Positions 54,758-64,000 of a DNA stretch of 64,000 nucleotides are shown here, piece by piece; position 1 is the stretch's first letter, and each line of letters opens with the position of its first letter. The translations under genes were made by a program, and so were the position numbers. The notes under the pieces were generated by a model. The model worked only from the letters and a program-made list of their open reading frames with translations, did not search any database and had not been told where the DNA came from. The stretch is from Tanytarsus gracilentus (lineage: Eukaryota > Arthropoda > Insecta > Diptera > Chironomidae). The stretch is taken from positions 4,588,001 to 4,652,000 of the forward strand of contig JAXRKN010000040.1 in assembly GCA_038502055.1 (NCBI GenBank), read 5' to 3'.

Positions 54758-57700
54758 AAAGTTTTTATTGAATTCCTTATTTTATAATATGTGAATTTAT
54801 TTTTCATAAAAAGTTACCATTCCATTCATTATTGAAATGATAAAAATTACACGATGAAAGAATTGAAATTTGAATCATAAATTTTATGTTCGTGAGTGCA
54901 TGCTAAAAATGAAGACTGAATGAAAATTTTGGTTTTTCAATATTTTTGGAAAAGAAAGAGTCAAAATTCATGAAATTATACGTACTAAAAGAATTTGTGT
55001 CTAACCAGCTGCCTATGGAGAAAAGAAAAGTGTACTTAATAGTATCTTGAGAGAAAGTTATACATAAATCATATATTTTCATAGTAACGATATGTTATTG
55101 AAAAAATCAAAATTTGACAAATTTATTTTTAAAATAAATATGAGGCTTTATATGAAATAATCACCTATAAATTCAATGAAAGCTTAATGTTGAAGAATTT
55201 AATCAAAAAAAACTTTTCTCTGATTAAATTATAACCTAAAGTTAACTAACTCAATTAAAAATTGTTAGAAAGTCCAATGAGCTTGAAATTAAACAAAGTT
55301 GAAATTTTATTTTATTCATTAAGCAAAATTAGTTCCTTAAGTGGCACCCTTAAGATAATTTATTATCACATCCACTAAATCATATTGCAGTACTTACTTA
55401 CTTTCCAAATCATTTACTTAAGCACTAAGGTTGTTATGTTAATGGATTAATGGTGCCATGCCATTTGAAAAAAGATGTTGCTTAATTGTCTTATTTATTG
55501 CGGTATTTATTAATCAATTTCTTTATACCAATGCAAACTAGAAAACATTCCATGATGAAACTTTGTCATTCCAAGTTTTTTTTTACAACGAAAAAAGTTT
55601 TTAAAATAGGGTAAATTTAATTGTATAATTCAACTACTTTATTTAAAGTTCGCAAGCAGAAGAGAAAGTTAATGTTGAACTCAATCTATGGAAATTTAAT
55701 AAAGTCAGAATGAAGAAGAAAAATTAAAATCTCGAGTTTGAAAGTTCATTTGGCAAAATTGCCAAAAAAAAGTTGTCCACAGCAGAATCAACAGGCGAGG
55801 ACTGAGAAGTTTGTATTTTTTTCTATACAAGCACATTATGTTCATTATGTGCTAGGCATGACTCCTTTATCCTCGGTTATCAAGTTAAAAGAGCGGAAAA
55901 TTTGAAAATCTCTTCAACTTTTAATCAATAAAACTTTATATAAACTTTAATTACTTAATTGCATAATTTTAATACACATTTCATGTTAAAGCTTTCAGGC
56001 GTTTGCCATTTTGATCAATTTTCATTTTTCCCCTACAAAATAGTGAAAAAGTGCGATTTATAAAATAAATCAGGCCGTAAGCTCGCGAAGCGACTGGTAC
56101 TTAATTAATTTGCAGCAATTGTTGTTTGCGACTTAATAGGATGCAGAAAACTTTATGTCCTGGATTGCATGAGAATGTTGAAGCTGTAAATTTTTTCCTC
56201 GCGTTATTTGCACGAGTTTAAAATCGTTTTTTGCATTTAACGCGGAAAATTTAGATTGTTCATATAAGCGATTTCGCTTTAAACAAAAGCACACAGTCAA
56301 CGAGTAGAATTTAATTAAGAGCAATTCAAAATTTTCACTAAATTCCGCGAGCGAGACATTAAAACAAATAAAAAGAACACAATAGCGTCGACCGACAAAC
56401 CGTCACGGAAATTTTTTGTCGCTCATTTTATTTTCATGACGATATTTTTTGGATGAAGAACTTTTTCTCTTGTTGCACATCAAATTGAAAATAATTGAGC
56501 TTTAATGATACCAAAAAATATATATTTTTAAAGGTCCCGAAAGCTCATTAAAACGGTGTACAAAAATTTGTTAAATGAGCGAAAATTGATTAACACAAAG
56601 TTCGAGAATTAACAAATGATTTTGACTTTTGGCAATATCAATTAATTATGATTGATTGCTTTGTGAGTATGAAATGTGAACTGCTATCGATTATCAACGT
56701 GATGCACCCCTTTTTTGACCACAATATCATGCACGAGTTAGCTTCACAGAATTTTAATTTTTCGGGTACACCGAAAATGAACATCAATCTCATTTAATCT
56801 CATTATCAGTTGAAACTATAAAAAAAATATTGAATTCTTACTGGCGATAGCAACAAATATCAAATTTCGAGAATACTTCAACCTACTTCACATGATACAA
56901 GACCCACATGCATTGTAATAAAAAAATTCGGAAATTAAGGAAATTTAATATAATCTTGGTTTTTAATTTTATTCTGAATAATTAATTTTGATTGATTTAT
57001 TTAGATAATTTATATGCTCCTCATGAACATTCAGCGATTTAAGCGCGATGTCAGGAAATAAAAACGTTGGATCAAAATCAAGAGCTTTGTGCTGTTAAAA
57101 AGATTCTTCAATACTGAACTGATTCGTGAATTGAAGTCTCGAGGATGATAAACATAAAATCTCTCTCGGAACAATTTTGCATGTATTAGTTGGATGTGTA
57201 GGACATAAAGCTGTGTAGTTACAGTCGAAGCTTTCAGCCAACATCCTTCCAGTGCAATGAAAGTTTAAATGTTTTGATGAATGCTTTTTAAATTTCCAGC
57301 CATGTTTTGATGGAATTTCAACAGTCGAGTTCAATGCATTTATTAAGGGTGCATGTTTATTCTGATGGAACATTATTCACAGCTTTTCTTACAAACTTGA
57401 GCTTTTCAAATACTTTCGAGATTTTTAAAGAGATGCAAAACTTAACCTCATAATAGTTTTTCCTTATGTGCACGAGCGTTTTCCACGGATGAATAAATTA
57501 CCTACTTTGAAGGGCAAATAAAAAAAAATTCTTTTCGGTTGAGAGATTTATTGCGAAAATGGTGAAAGAATCGTGTGTCGATAATTTATCTTGAACAGAA
57601 TTGAAAAGTTTTTAACAAAAAAAAATATAAAACTTTTTATAGCTGCAGAAGAAAAGATTTTGGCTACAACTAAAATATCTAAAAATTGGGATGCAACGTT

Positions 57701-59615
57701 GATGAAAGCTTCTGAAAGCTTTAAGTTTTAGTCAAATCCATAATTTAATGGATGCTGGAAGTGAGATTTAGCAAAACTATAATACAAGAATGCAAGGAAC
57801 ATTAAATTATTCAAAAAAAATAAAGTTTTATTAAGAAATTTTGTTAATGCCAGAGTCGTTTAAAAACTCAAGGAAAAAACTATTATTTGAAAAGAAAAAT
57901 AAAATAAACTTGATCCTCTTTAACTTTTTTGAAGTTGATAAATATAAAATCCATAGAACTTTGCTTTCTAATTTTTTGCAATCGCTGGCACACATAATAG
58001 GAGTCATAACCTATAAATATAAAGGAGCTCATTTCTGATTGATTTTTTGGCATCGTCCGAAATTGCTCTCAAATTAAATAACCTCTTTACGTCGCCATTA
58101 ATAAAAGAATCCTTTTATTTGAGGTTCACGTTCAACAGTGAAATTGATGAATGGTATAAGAAATTTTCTTAAAGTCAGCTCAGGACAAAAAAGGGAGAGA
58201 AAAATGTTCTTCTTTCTTTCCTGCTATCGCAGAAGTACACAATATGCTATGAAGAGCATTCTTCTTTTCCATTATGTGTTCTCATTTGTCAAAGTTGGAG
58301 GAAAATAGCAAGAGGAGAAAAACGAACTCCTTTTTACGATTTCCTACACAATTGTTAGACAACTTTCATGAAAGCAATTGTGAATGAGTTGGGTAACAAA
58401 ATAATAATCGGATTCTCACATAAGTAGTAAATAGTAATTTAATGATGATTAATATTAACTTCACATAAATGTAGTTAGGTACATGAATTTTATGGTGTAA
58501 TTTTTCCCACGCATTTCGATTTGTTACAAAATAAATTTTCCTTTATTATCATCTCGAATGAAGAACACTTTCGATCTGCCTTTAACTGTGAGATGATGTT
58601 GAGAATAATTTATTATGTTTAGTTCGTGAGGTCTTCAATCGATTTAATCCTCAACCCCAAAAATAATTAAATTTTCATCACATTTTCGAAACCTTTTAAA
58701 TTTTTAAGGAATTAAAAATATTTTTGACGCTTTTTTCTGAAACTAAATTTATTTATTTAAAGCTAGCTGATATAAATACTTTTTTATATTTTCTACTAAT
58801 AAATAAGATACCGCATGCTACATAACAAAACCCATCAAAATTAACGATAGAAGTGGTCTTATCTCAATGAAAGAGGCATTAACTTTGCCTTTTTTTTCTC
58901 TCGGAATCACCAATCAATTCATGAAGCGCCTCTTAAAACAATAAATAACAGCAACGTTCGCGTACTATCTATTTAATAAGAAGGAATGAAGATGTCGAAA
59001 GGGCGGCAGAGAGTGGAGATAATAAAAGTTGTTCAAGACAATCGACAGATTGTTTTAGATTGAAATAAATTTAGTGTTTTTTTTTGTTTTTTCTCCCATG
59101 CCATACTTAGCTTGAAAAGTACTTCAGAAAAATCTCACGCATCATTAAAATTGAAAACATCAATCGAACTCTGATTTTTCAACTGCCATATAGAAAACTT
59201 TTCGTTTTTGGACTTTTAAAAGTTAAATTTCTACAATTTTTCATTCGTTGAAATATTGTTAGCTGCTATCCTCATTAAATTCAGCGGCTAACTCTAAGCA
59301 ATCAGTCAATTTTTAATTCATTAAATTATTTTTCAAAAATTGTCCATCCCTTCCTAATTTTTAAATCCACTCGACCACACTCTTAAATAAACATCTTGAC
59401 AGTAAAAAAATAGTTTCATAATTTTTCACATTTTGCACAACAAATTAACTTTTATTTGCGCAAGTAACAACAGTAAATTTCCCTTTTGGGAAGAAATTTC
59501 CCTTTTGGGAAGTTAGAATAATTTCCTATAAATATTGTATATTTTAAAAGTTGATCCAATTAATATAAAGCTATTTCCTGTGAAAAGTACCTCGAAGATG
59601 GCATTTATTCTTTAG
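54758..59615. other. Intergenic region after myosin V
   Basis: 4.9 kb of AT-rich DNA. An AATAAA near 55133 could serve as the myosin V poly(A) signal. No exon, RNA gene or mobile element is recognised. Upstream of the OB-fold locus a duplicated 19-bp unit lies at 59475-59512. Confidence 0.5.
59475..59512. repeat. Tandem 19-bp repeat with TTCCC-TTTT-GGGAA hairpin core
   Basis: Two perfect head-to-tail copies (59475-59493 and 59494-59512) of AAATTTCCCTTTTGGGAAG, each able to fold on TTCCC/GGGAA. They lie about 100 bases before the open frame of the OB-fold locus. A third core (TTCCCTTTTGGGA) lies at 60941-60953 in the same locus. They could be protein-binding sites or chance slippage; I know no factor with this exact spacing. 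Confidence 0.75.
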
Positions 59616-60584
59616 AATGTAGGTTCATTCACAAGCAATAACAAAGAAAATACAAAATCTCTACAATCTCTCTGTGGATTTAAAAGAGATTCCAATGGAT
59701 GCATCAAAGAGTCACTTAAAGCGAAGAAGAAGCAAGATGGAAAAGAAAATCGACCCTCACAGGAACAAAAAACAATCGAACCCAGCGCTCAAAAGGGAAA
59801 GTATTGCAATCAACGGCGATCTACCGAAGACGTTGAAGAATCAACTTTGGATAAGCAGAAAAAATTTACATTTCTGACCGAAAGAACTGAAGACACAATT
59901 AATGCTTTTGTAGTACAAGGAAAAATTTATAATTTTTCAGAAGAAAGTTATGTACATGAATTGGAGCTGGCAAATGACAAGGGAATTATCGGGACATTCG
60001 GGCTCATTTTACCGTATAAATTGGAAAATCGTAGTCTCATCAAAGTGATAGGGACAAGCACCGGCATCGATCCAAGCTTCAAATGGATTAATTCGTTCCA
60101 AGTTTTCGGTAAAATGCTGCAAGAGGACATGAACTATTATAATGAACAGATCCTGAAAGAAACAATTGTCGTCAATGGTAAATTTGTCACTTACAAAAAA
60201 GTACAGAAACTTCAAGTACCGCTGCAGTCACTTCCACAGACAACACACGTTCAACAAAGTCCTCAACTCATGTTGGCTCCTTTAAGCCTTATTCGAGATA
60301 TAAATATCCGATCTGGAATTGCAACAATTTCAGGTGCATTAACTGGATTTGATGCCAAGTCTTTAAGCTTCCAGGATACGAGCGGAGAAATCAAAATAAA
60401 TTTAAAAAGTGATATTAAATTGCCAGATTTGAGACTTTCGGATTTGATATCAATTTTTAATGCCAGAATCATCAAAGTAAATCCCATATTTGACACGGCA
60501 AACAACGAGAACGGATTACAGCTAATTATGAACAACACAGATTTCATTTATCAAGTTTACCTATTAAGGGAACTGATTCCATAA
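59616..60584 (+). CDS. Unrecognised OB-fold-like protein, N-terminal part (start missing)
   Basis: Open without stops from just after a TAG at 59613-59615 (inside a TTCTTTAG acceptor-like sequence) to a TAA at 60582-60584. There is no in-frame ATG until 60112, so an upstream exon must supply the start; I could not place it. The first 80 codons are Lys/Glu/Ser-rich with two KEN motifs (NNKENTK, GKENRPS). Two beta-rich blocks follow: about 59892-60117 and about 60276-60550. The second has SLSFQDTSGEIKINLKSD, the strand pattern seen in RPA1-type OB folds (compare LDESGEIRA), so nucleic-acid binding is a reasonable guess. No catalytic motif is present. A second frame at 59695-59877 is probably a shadow. 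Confidence 0.5.
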   Translation, partial: NVGSFTSNNKENTKSLQSLCGFKRDSNGCIKESLKAKKKQDGKENRPSQEQKTIEPSAQKGKYCNQRRSTEDVEESTLDKQKKFTFLTERTEDTINAFVVQGKIYNFSEESYVHELELANDKGIIGTFGLILPYKLENRSLIKVIGTSTGIDPSFKWINSFQVFGKMLQEDMNYYNEQILKETIVVNGKFVTYKKVQKLQVPLQSLPQTTHVQQSPQLMLAPLSLIRDINIRSGIATISGALTGFDAKSLSFQDTSGEIKINLKSDIKLPDLRLSDLISIFNARIIKVNPIFDTANNENGLQLIMNNTDFIYQVYLLRELIP

Positions 60585-60898
60585 TTAACTCAATTAGGGT
60601 CACAATTGCAAAACTCTCAGAAGCAAAGCAGCGAAAGTCTGCAAATGGAAAGAGATATGTTTCGCGATATTTTGAAGTTACTTGTTCATACAGCAACGTG
60701 ACGGCAACACTATTGCTATTTGAGAATCCAAACAACCATATTGCCAGGTTCAACCCGAAGGTGGGTGAAAATTTGGTGATTACAAAATTAAAAGCTGCAT
60801 GGATCACACCAGAAGACGCACCGACAAATTCACCACAAGTGAAAGGATTAAACTTTACAGCGCATTCTTACATGAGTCGATACAAGCAATCAGCCTAA
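60569..60898 (+). CDS. OB-fold locus, continuation in another frame
   Basis: This +2 frame is open through GTDSIINSIRVTIAKLSEAK, YFEVTCSYSNVTATLLLFEN and FNPKVGENLVITKLKAAW to a TAA at 60896-60898. The pattern (strand, then 'atLLLFe', then 'vGe-LvItklka') is again OB-like and continues the protein of the preceding frame. The link could be a 92-nt intron (donor gtaaat at 60477, acceptor TTAAG at 60568, phase 0 both sides). That would delete an OB-like strand (NGLQLIMNNTDF), so a frameshift in the sequence near 60555-60568 is an equal possibility. There is no good ATG of its own. Confidence 0.4.
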   Translation, partial: GTDSIINSIRVTIAKLSEAKQRKSANGKRYVSRYFEVTCSYSNVTATLLLFENPNNHIARFNPKVGENLVITKLKAAWITPEDAPTNSPQVKGLNFTAHSYMSRYKQSA

Positions 60899-61077
60899 AG
60901 AAATTTAGTAAGTCTTAATTATTTAATTTAAAAATTAATATTCCCTTTTGGGATTCATATCTGCATATTCCTAATGCCTTTCAAAACACTTTCTTTTTTC
61001 TATAGCCAGAAATTGAATGGCATTGATTTTGGTTAGGGACACACTTTTTATTCACCATTTATTTATTATCCATTTAG

Positions 61078-62196
61078 AGAATAATCTTTCAAAATGGTTC
61101 AACTGGTTTTCTTGATACGAATGGATTACGCATTAATGGTTTAAGATTTTGTGCAGAACTTCCATCAGTGGTACTTATGAGAATATCTGTAATAAGTGAT
61201 GCTGAAATTATGTCTTATGTCCAAGACATTCAGAAATTTCCACATTACATAAGAAGAAATTTGCCGGGATGGCTTTTCATTGCTATTCAAAATGCCGGGC
61301 TGTTAAGATTGGTTGAAAGTAGCGAAACCGATAAAAGACCTACGAATGATGACAGTTCTATCTCGCTGGTCCCATCCATGAATATACAAAATTTTGAAAG
61401 CGCTTCGACTTCTACCATCGAGAGTGTAGATCGTTTAGATCCCATGAGACCCGAGAAAATTAAACAATTAGATAAAATGAGAGAAGAAATTCTAGAGAAA
61501 GTGAGAGAAATGGACGCTCAAGATAGAAAAAATAAGTTTATGACCTCTTTGGAACTATCGTCGGCAACGGATGCTTGGAGAAGTTGGGCTGGATCAAACT
61601 ATGAACGAGGGGAACTTGAAACAAGGTCTCGTAAGGTCACTAAAATGAAGCCAAGAGGACCGTCATCGTCATCGATATTTAGAGAGGCCACATCAAATAC
61701 ACGAAGATTGAGATCGTCTGCAAAAAGATTAGAGGGTTTAAGTCCAAACAAGAGCCCAACTTTAAAACTTCCTAAAATAAGTTCGACTACGATTGATCAA
61801 TTGAAAAGAAATGAAAAAATTGACCTCTTAACTGAACAAGACCAACTTGATTATCAAGATATATTTTCGAACAAACTACATGAAGACCTTTTCTCCGAAA
61901 AAGAACGCGCAGATTTTCAAAAAATTTCTAGTAATGAATTAGATGAAGAACTCTTAAAGAACTCATATTTTTATAGTGAAGAAAAAGATACTGATGCAAT
62001 ATCTGAACAAGAATCTGATGCTATAGAAGTTGAATCTCAAGAAATTCCACAACCATCAAGGCGTCCGAAAGTATATAAAAAGCCAAATCCGCGTTTTCAC
62101 AAACTTTTCCCATCCCTGTCGTGGCATTGTTTTATTGCTCTTTTGAGAAAGACTTTTTGTTGTTTGAAAAAAAAAATCAGTTTGAAGGAAAAATAA
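61078..62196 (+). CDS. Unrecognised charged, serine-rich protein (or C-terminal part of the OB-fold gene)
   Basis: Open from an acceptor-like ATTTAG at 61077; the first ATG in frame is at 61177 (MRISVISDAEIMSYV), giving 339 residues to a TAA at 62194-62196. A short hydrophobic segment near the start (LPGWLFIAIQNAGLLRL) is followed by an acidic/basic low-complexity region: MREEILEKVREMDAQDRKN, a predicted helix; a basic Ser/Arg stretch (SSIFREATSNTRRLRSSAKR); then acidic repeats around DLFSEKERADFQKISSNELD. The end is Cys/Lys-rich (KTFCCLKKKISLKEK). No known domain is recognised. Codons upstream of 61177 look protein-like (NGSTGFLDTNGLRINGL), so it may be the last exon of the preceding gene. 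The last 234 bases of the window repeat part of it almost exactly. Confidence 0.5.
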   Translation, partial: RIIFQNGSTGFLDTNGLRINGLRFCAELPSVVLMRISVISDAEIMSYVQDIQKFPHYIRRNLPGWLFIAIQNAGLLRLVESSETDKRPTNDDSSISLVPSMNIQNFESASTSTIESVDRLDPMRPEKIKQLDKMREEILEKVREMDAQDRKNKFMTSLELSSATDAWRSWAGSNYERGELETRSRKVTKMKPRGPSSSSIFREATSNTRRLRSSAKRLEGLSPNKSPTLKLPKISSTTIDQLKRNEKIDLLTEQDQLDYQDIFSNKLHEDLFSEKERADFQKISSNELDEELLKNSYFYSEEKDTDAISEQESDAIEVESQEIPQPSRRPKVYKKPNPRFHKLFPSLSWHCFIALLRKTFCCLKKKISLKEK

Positions 62197-62732
62197 ATGG
62201 CGAAAATATGTGTGAGACTCGAGCAAACGTGTTGAAAGCTTTAAGCTTTAATCTTTTGTAACGCAACGTTCAAGAACAATTTATGAGATGATAAAATTCC
62301 ACGAAACATTCAGGAAAAAAGTTTGTTGAACACAACTTGAATTTCCTTTAACCATTTTATTGAGCTTGCAATCTGGATTAAAAGCCCGAGTAGCTTTTAA
62401 AAAGTCAGAAACTTTATAAAAATTTAAAGGATAAAGAAATTTGTCTTCATAAAATTTACTGAACTGTCCTCAACAGTCCGAACAAAGCTTAAAAGTCATA
62501 AACTGCTGCAACTCAATTCTAAACTCTGTTTGAATGATTTAAAATTGCTGTTATCAAAAAGTTGTAACGTCATAAAAAACAAACATATTGCTGTTATTTC
62601 GATTTTCGATTTATTTAAGATGTTCCCTGCTGTTTGGGATGATAAACCCGTTTTATGATGGAGGAAATTTCGTTTGGGATGAAATAAGGTAAAAGGCAAG
62701 CTCATTTTTTGAAAACATAATCAGGTAATTTA
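62197..62732. other. Spacer between the two copies of the OB-fold locus
   Basis: About 540 AT-rich bases with no coding signal. The sharp start of similarity at 62733 does not carry the upstream part of the locus (59475-59880), so the copy lacks the N-terminal segment and the tandem repeat. Confidence 0.6.
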
Positions 62733-64000
62733 AAAGAACTGAAGACACAATTAATGTTTTGTAGTACAAGGAAAAATTTATAATTTTTAGAAGAAAGTTA
62801 TGTAATGAATTGGGCTGGAAATGAAAGGGATTATGGGTTGGGTCATTTTACCGTATAAATTGGAAAATGTAGCTCATAAAGTGATAGGGAAGCCGGATGC
62901 AAGCTTCAAATGGATTAATTCGTTCAAGTTTTGGTAAATGCTGAAGAGGACATGATATTATAAAACAGATCCTGAAAGAAACAATTGTCGTCAATGGTAA
63001 ATTTGTCACTACAAAAAAGACAGAACTTCAAGTCCGCTGCAGTCCTTAACAACGTTAAAAGTCCTCAACTCATGTTGGCTCCTTTAAGCCTTATTGAGAT
63101 ATAATATCGATTGGATGCAAAATTAGGTGATAAGGTGATCTAAGCTCAGGAGAGCGGAGAAATAAAATAAATTAAAAAGGATATTATCAGATTTGGATAT
63201 ATCAATTTTAATCAGAACATAAATATCCCAGGAAGAGGGAGCATAGAATTAATCCAAAGCAAAAAACAAAAGAAAAGAGGAAGTGCAAAGAAAATACGCG
63301 ATATTATTGTAAAGCATGCGGCAACACTATATGACAAGGAACCAAGGTGGGTAAAATGTAAAATAAGCTAGAAACGACAATACAAAGTGAAGTAACTCAC
63401 GCATTAAAGTCGATAAACAATCAGCCTAAAGAAATTAGTCTTAATTATAATTTAAAAATTAATATTCCGGGGTATATCTGCATATTCTAATGCCTTCAAA
63501 ACACTTTTTTTTTATACCAATGGTTTTGAGGGCACATTATTCACCATATTATATAAAAAAATGGTTCAACTGGTTTTCTTGATACGATGGGTTGTTTATG
63601 GGAAGGGTATGGAAAGTAATAGATTTGTTTGAAATGAGATTGGTGTTTATTATTAAAATGGGTGTTAGATTTTTGAAAGGAGGAAAGATAAAGTTTAGAT
63701 GGTTTTTCGGGGTGAGAATATAAAAATTATGAAAGGTTGACTCTACCGTGAGAGTGTGTCTTTAGTCCCATGAGACCCGAGAAAATAAAACAATTAGATA
63801 AAATGAGAGAAGAAATTCTAGAAAAAGTGAGAGAAATGGACGCTCAAGATAGAAAAAATAAGTTTATGACCTCTTTGGAACTATCGTCGGTAACGGATGC
63901 TTGGAGAAGTTGGGCTGGATCAAACTATGAACGAGGGGAACATGAAACAAGGTCTCGTAAGGTCAATAAAATGAAGCCAAGAGGACCGTCATCGTCATCG
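62733..64000 (+). pseudogene. Second, broken copy of the OB-fold locus (runs off the window)
   Basis: Collinear with 59881-61674. From 62733 to about 63760 the match is clear but riddled with 1- to 4-base losses; about 1.27 kb stands for 1.79 kb, and frames are destroyed. Identical islands remain, for example around ACCGTATAAATTGGAAAAT and CTCATGTTGGCTCC. Many of the missing bases, by eye, are C. From 63767 to the end the copy aligns to 61441-61674 over 234 bases with no indel and five substitutions (ATT/ATA, GAG/GAA, GCA/GTA, CTT/CAT, ACT/AAT). Either a decayed tandem duplicate or an assembly error (poorly polished repeat or second haplotype). Confidence 0.75.

Noticed and set aside
58987..59064. 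Short ATG frame (MKMSKGRQRVEIIKVV) upstream of the OB-fold locus, considered as its missing first exon
   Set aside because: No donor in the right phase was found before its stop.
59695..59877. Basic 60-codon ATG frame overlapping the OB-fold N-terminus
   Set aside because: It ends before the OB block and is in another frame; the frame continuous with the OB block is favoured, though the missing ATG keeps this open.
60477..60521. 45-nt in-frame GT-AG intron in the OB-fold frame
   Set aside because: It is too short, is a multiple of three, and its translation reads as part of the domain.

Overview
This is an AT-rich eukaryotic window with spliced genes: GT-AG introns, many of 50 to 110 bases beside several of 2 to 7 kb. 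It looks like an insect, most likely a nematoceran fly such as a midge. That placement is inference from the fly-like KCNQ and myosin V sequences and the AT-rich compact introns. Base composition was judged by eye.

Layout. Bases 1-11450 hold no gene I can support, apart from a possible non-coding leader near 8.9-9.7 kb. Bases 11451-41527 (+) are a KCNQ-type voltage-gated potassium channel. I rebuilt it as 19 core exons whose phases all agree, giving 882 codons before the stop. It has a 16-nt exon in the pore and a duplicated pair of 128-nt helix-B exons that must be mutually exclusive. Bases 44480-45121 (-) are a peflin-type penta-EF-hand protein in two exons. Bases 45749-47404 (+) are a TPR/SET/MYND (SMYD4-like) protein in three exons. 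Bases 47904-54757 (+) are a complete myosin V (fly didum) in eight exons, 1841 codons. Bases 59616-62196 (+) hold a locus I do not recognise: OB-fold-like blocks in two frames, then a charged serine-rich reading frame. A second copy of this locus starts at 62733 and runs off the right edge. Most of it has lost many bases, but its last 234 bases match the first copy with no indels.

Mobile and repeat content is small. A 387-bp insert with a TCTA tail and 26-bp target duplications lies between the two alternative KCNQ exons. A roughly 98-bp inverted-repeat element lies in the 6-kb KCNQ intron. Short AC, TA and ATC microsatellites also occur. I saw no tRNA, rRNA, CRISPR or viral genes.

The genes do not form a pathway. 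KCNQ, peflin and myosin V all use calcium-sensor chemistry (calmodulin sites, EF hands, IQ motifs), but I read the neighbourhood as ordinary linkage. Peflin and the SMYD-like gene are divergent across 627 bp and may share a promoter. KCNQ and peflin converge.
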